Shown piece by piece: positions 60,300 through 64,000 of a DNA stretch of 64,000 nt. Location of the stretch: the NCBI GenBank assembly GCA_021234535.1, contig CM037840.1, positions 5,900,835 through 5,964,834 on the forward strand, given 5' to 3'. Made by a program: the position numbers and the translations under genes. The notes beneath the pieces were generated by a model that saw only the letters and a list, made by a program, of their open reading frames with translations, searched no databases and was not told where the DNA came from. The number at the start of each line of letters is the position of its first letter. Position 1 is the stretch's first letter. This DNA comes from Stichopus chloronotus. Its lineage: Eukaryota > Echinodermata > Holothuroidea > Aspidochirotida > Stichopodidae.

Positions 60300-63200
60300 C
60301 TGTAAGGTTGAGGGAGACCAAAGTCCTGATTAGGTAATTAGTGGTTAATTAATAAGAACAAATAATCTACACAATGCTTTAATGTAAACCTTATTATCAC
60401 CAGGTATTTGATTCTGATTAGAAACATGACTTCAATTATAACTTTGACTGGATCTCAAATAACTAACATGACTTCACAAGACCTTCGACAACCATATGGC
60501 AAAAAGAATTATCTATACAAAAAGATCAACACACTGTTTCTTCAAACACTAAAGTGACTCTCACTTCTCGACTATTCTTGAGTATTTGAATTCATGATAT
60601 TTTTAAATTTTGGCCTCTGTTGATTGTGTCTATGAGCTTGACCTCAATGGAAATAAAGGTACATCTTTTCAAGTATCGGGAAACACATGTAGCCAACTCA
60701 AGCTCTTAATCATGATTTGTCAAGGATGACATGACTTTTGGCATTAATACTTGGCCTATAGTAAATTCCATTGAAATGCTCTTACAAATTTCATACTGGC
60801 TCTAGAAGTCCACTATTGATACTTCTGCAGTGTGACAGCTGCATGTATTGATCACTCCTTCATGTACAGTACCTACACTGCATTTCTGGTACGTTTATAG
60901 TGTGCAACTTCACCAAACTACAAGGCAAACTTTGTTTTGATAGTGCAAGATGCCTGTTCAAGGAGTAATACTCTGTACACCATGACACATGTTACACATT
61001 TAACAACAGTCGCCATACTTCATTTTACCAGCATGAAATGTTTCTCTCTGTGCCAACTGTCACTTCCTTAAATCAGCAAATTGTAATACTAATACTAATT
61101 TTTTTACAAATTTTACTATGTCTAGGCTAGAAGAAATAATAAGAACAATTTTTTCCCCTCCATCTAACACATTTGTAATATTTGCAAATAGCATCTCTGG
61201 CAAATCTGCTACCGACCTCAAAGAAATAAAGGCACCAAACAAAACCATGATAACATCATGAAAGGAAGACAGTTGTGTGAGTACCAAATAAAGTAAAACA
61301 AGCAGTATTAACACATCTATGGACTCCTTAAAGTGGAAAATAATTAAGGATTTAAGACTGTTAGAGTAAAGTTGGAAACATTCCATGCAAGTGACATACT
61401 GTACTACACTCCCTAGTTCTAAAACCAACTGCTTCCACAAACATTGGTTACAGTGCTTTCGCAACAGTTCTACAGTAGTTTTCTCCCTACATCTGTTTTG
61501 ATGTTCTGGTGGAAATTTTCTCAACAAACAACACAGAAAATAATTGCATGAAGTGTGAAAAAGTGAACAACAGCACATTTCTCTCTCTATGAAGGACAAA
61601 GTGAGATACCTCACACAGAGTAGTACTTTCTAAGTCATAATCATTGATTCCAGTTTGTGTTTTCACTGGTAACCCGCGGTGCCAGAATGGCATTTTATAA
61701 CCGGGATCCAAAATTACTACACAATTCCTTCATAAAGTGGAAAAATGACACAACTGCTGTGTGAACACACTGTGTCAGATTGCCAAATTTCAGTTTCCAA
61801 ACACAGCAAAATGATCAAAATGGCATTTTCTGCTGTGTCTCAATGAGAACAGGTGGTCCTGTTCATGAGAAGGTGTAAGGCAAGCACATGTCATGTACTA
61901 GTAAGTTCCTCTACACAAATGTCATCTATGGTACTGTGAAAATACCAATGTAAATAATACAGCTGCCATTTTGGTCTGGTACCCGGGTATCTGATGGGAA
62001 CGGTACAAAAGATTACCCAATTCCTAGTTTTAGTTTAAGGAATCAATGAAAACACTACTGTAATTATAGTATACTGTATACCTCAGAATAATATTCCTCC
62101 TTCAACTGCTATCCATCCCTATTGACAATTCAACAGACATGATTAAAACAAAACAGAGATATAGTGACATAGTGTGCCATTCCTGTCAGATAGTGTGCCA
62201 CCAGATAAGATAAACTTTAATGACAGAAAACAAAATCTCTAGGCTAGTGGGAAAACAAAAGAGACTGGGTGTCAGGTGAAAACTGACAGTTTTACAGGAG
62301 TTTCCCAGCCATACATATAGAAATGTGTCTACTTGTTTTTCAAATGTTGATCCCTACTGTAGAGACAATTCTTGAACAGACTGTAGAGATTAAAGGGATT
62401 TTAGGGCTATGGATGGCATTTGGAGTATTATACAAAGGAAATTTGTTTAAAATCTTTATGAGTTTTATTCTTAAATGACCACAACTGAAATCTGACTTAC
62501 ACTAAACTGTGTAAAATATTTTCACTAGGGTCTGTATATTAGTTCATCTGATGTCTAACTGCCTGACATCCAGGAAATTGGGATTTCCTCATTCCCTCTT
62601 TTTGTCTCTGGTGACATTTTACCTCACAAAAGTCAGTACAGTAGTAGTACTCACTACTGAAACTATGAGTACAGTACCAACTTCTGAGAGGACTGCAGAT
62701 CTGAGTAACCTACAGTGTTAACGATTTTTCATCCAGTGTCCATACTGTAGGATAACTAACATGTCACATGTGGTTGTCACCTTCAAAACTGGTTGTCCTG
62801 CCAAAGGCTATGTCACATGTACTGTAGCCTACAGTATTTCTACGGTACTGTTCCATGAACACACTCGCCTTTACACCATTCACAACTTCATCACTTCTTT
62901 TCTTCAAAATTATTTAAGATATTGTAAATAAAATCTTAATTTGATTCAAGGAACTATTCAACTGAATACTACTGTGATGGTTGTCTGAAGGACAACCTTG
63001 TCACAAAGTTTTGTTATCCAGGTAAAGATTATGAGCATCCTGAATGCGAGGATTACTTGTAGACATCATAATTGACCTATGTTTAGATGTTGTATCAAAC
63101 CTAGGGGATTATAAACATTACACATGTATACACGTATGAAAACTCAACTGAACATGTAACCTCCAATACCTACAGCATTGAAGGCAAGAACAAAAAATAT

Positions 63201-63840
63201 ACCTTAACTTGTAACTTGATGAATATTCCGAGATTGTAATTTCTGATCAATTAGCTCAACCGTCTTAAATGCTCTGTTAGTTGAATAAAGCAATGCACAA
63301 CAAATAAATATAAATGCTAACAAAATGCTCACAAAAGACTTCAGAAAAAAAATCCGTTAAAATTCTGGCTGGATTTAAAAAATCCGACTGGATGCTGGAC
63401 TTGGAGAAATCCTCAAATCCGGCCGGAATTCCGGCCAGATTTGAAGTTCAGTACACCACAATGCAACACTTTAAAAAGAAGTAAAATTAATCACCTGATA
63501 ACACAGCAGCAGTATGAAGTGTAGCTGAATGTGGTAGAAAAGGGCAGTTGCTTTGAAGGATCCTCGAGTATTGATCATACAAACCAAACATCAGAGAAAC
63601 TGAAAATGTCTTTTGAAGAAGAGGGGGAAGTACCCCTCGGTAGAGTTGACTCAAACCCTCCTTCTTGACTTGAGTAAAGGCACTGGTACCAGAGATTCCA
63701 AAAACCTGCTGCCGAAAGATGATTTTGTTGAGGGGGAAAGTGATTATGATGTTGAAGAATGCAGCACCACCACCAGAGGTAAATTCCACCCAGTCTGGTG
63801 CGTGACCCATCACAGGATCCTCCTTGGATAAAGTCTCCAT
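59785..63840 (-). CDS. SLC25A51: SLC25A51-type mitochondrial NAD+ carrier, complete in two exons
   Basis: Exons 63840-63495 and 60299-59785 join G/GA to read AVLSGTTEAIL, giving 286 residues plus stop; human SLC25A51 is about 297. The family imports NAD+ across the mitochondrial inner membrane. Seen: three repeats of about 90 residues, with FNIIITFPLNKIIFRQQVFG and GLSQLYRGVLPPLLQKT in repeat 1, ILVPFERVQTILQDQ and GIREYYRGLTAILLRNGPSN in repeat 2, and FPVNVVKSRMQSKVGG and HLNYSRALISWGIINAAYE in repeat 3. As in vertebrate SLC25A51, the usual P-x-[DE]-x-x-[KR] signature is degenerate in repeats 1 and 3. The start ATG at 63838-63840 is the first in frame. Human SLC25A52 is a close paralogue; a single invertebrate gene would be ancestral to both. 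Confidence 0.95.
60300..63494. other. SLC25A51 intron (3.2 kb)
   Basis: GT/AG intron at the first glycine of GTTEA. It contains a 184-codon minus-strand ORF at 61060-61614, preceded by another open frame to 61711, with hydrophobic leucine-rich stretches but no motif I recognise. GGTTGTC(T)GAAGGACAACC near 62978 echoes the palindrome of the 34.2-kb element. Confidence 0.6.
63495..63840 (-). CDS. SLC25A51: SLC25A51 exon 1
   Basis: 346 nt from ATG; encodes METLSKEDPVMGHAPDWVEF through HTAAVLS plus the first base of a glycine codon; donor TCAG/GTGATT. Confidence 0.93.
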
Positions 63841-64000
63841 TAAATCACCGGCTTGGTAGAATTATCCATAATACTGAAGGTAAAAGGAAAACATTAGGGT
63901 ACTGTAGGAAATATTTTAATTCTTGAAGCTCTGCTGTATTATATCATTGCAATGTATTCTATGTAGCCATAGCAACACACCAATCGTGCAACATATTTCT
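63841..64000. other. 5' flank of SLC25A51
   Basis: Only 160 bp are available. It may be 5' UTR, upstream intron or promoter. Confidence 0.4.

Noticed and set aside
60300..60321. ATG at 60321 as start of the SLC25A51 ORF
   Set aside because: It lies in the pyrimidine tract of the acceptor; the carrier would lack repeat 1, which is found in exon 1 at 63495-63840.

Overview
This is animal nuclear DNA: genes are split into short exons by long AT-rich introns with GT/AG borders, and the window is full of minisatellites, simple repeats and decayed transposons. Protein content (a CAMSAP/Patronin orthologue, an SLC25A51-type mitochondrial carrier) and repeat style (runs of AGGCCTA-like words, tandem repeats built on AGGTCAAAGGTCATTTGGGGTCA, GGAT tracts) suggest a marine invertebrate deuterostome, plausibly an echinoderm such as a sea cucumber or sea urchin. 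The species assignment is inference; no search was run.

Layout. (1) 631-20816, minus strand: CAMSAP, ten coding exons. Exons 2-7 encode the N-terminal calponin-homology region and exon 10 is a long disordered exon with two helical segments typical of the family. The C-terminal coiled coil and CKK domain lie beyond the left edge. (2) 20930-33390: a 12-kb divergent intergenic region with a CpG-richer patch near 25.75-25.95 kb, two tRNA-like Pol III elements, a LINE tail and unclassified DNA. (3) 33392-52669, plus strand: a 13-exon gene whose splice phases all agree and give a 686-residue intracellular protein that I do not recognise securely. Its introns hold a 1.1-kb fold-back element, several MITE-like elements and large tandem arrays. 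(4) 52670-59784: convergent intergenic DNA with an inverted copy of the AGGTCA repeat array and a degraded coding-like stretch. (5) 59785-63840, minus strand: SLC25A51, complete in two exons (286 aa), the mitochondrial NAD+ carrier family.

The most unusual observations concern repeats meeting gene structure. A 27-bp minisatellite in CAMSAP consists of duplicated exon end plus 5' splice site, giving an array of seven GGGTAAGT donors. A 44-bp minisatellite in the 13-exon gene also spans an exon/intron border and duplicates the donor. A giant inverted-repeat element with clean 6-bp target duplications lies in an intron of the 13-exon gene. The long AGGTCA arrays carry perfect DR1 nuclear-receptor sites. 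The three genes show no obvious pathway link: CAMSAP acts on microtubule minus ends, SLC25A51 on mitochondrial NAD+ import, and the middle gene is unknown.
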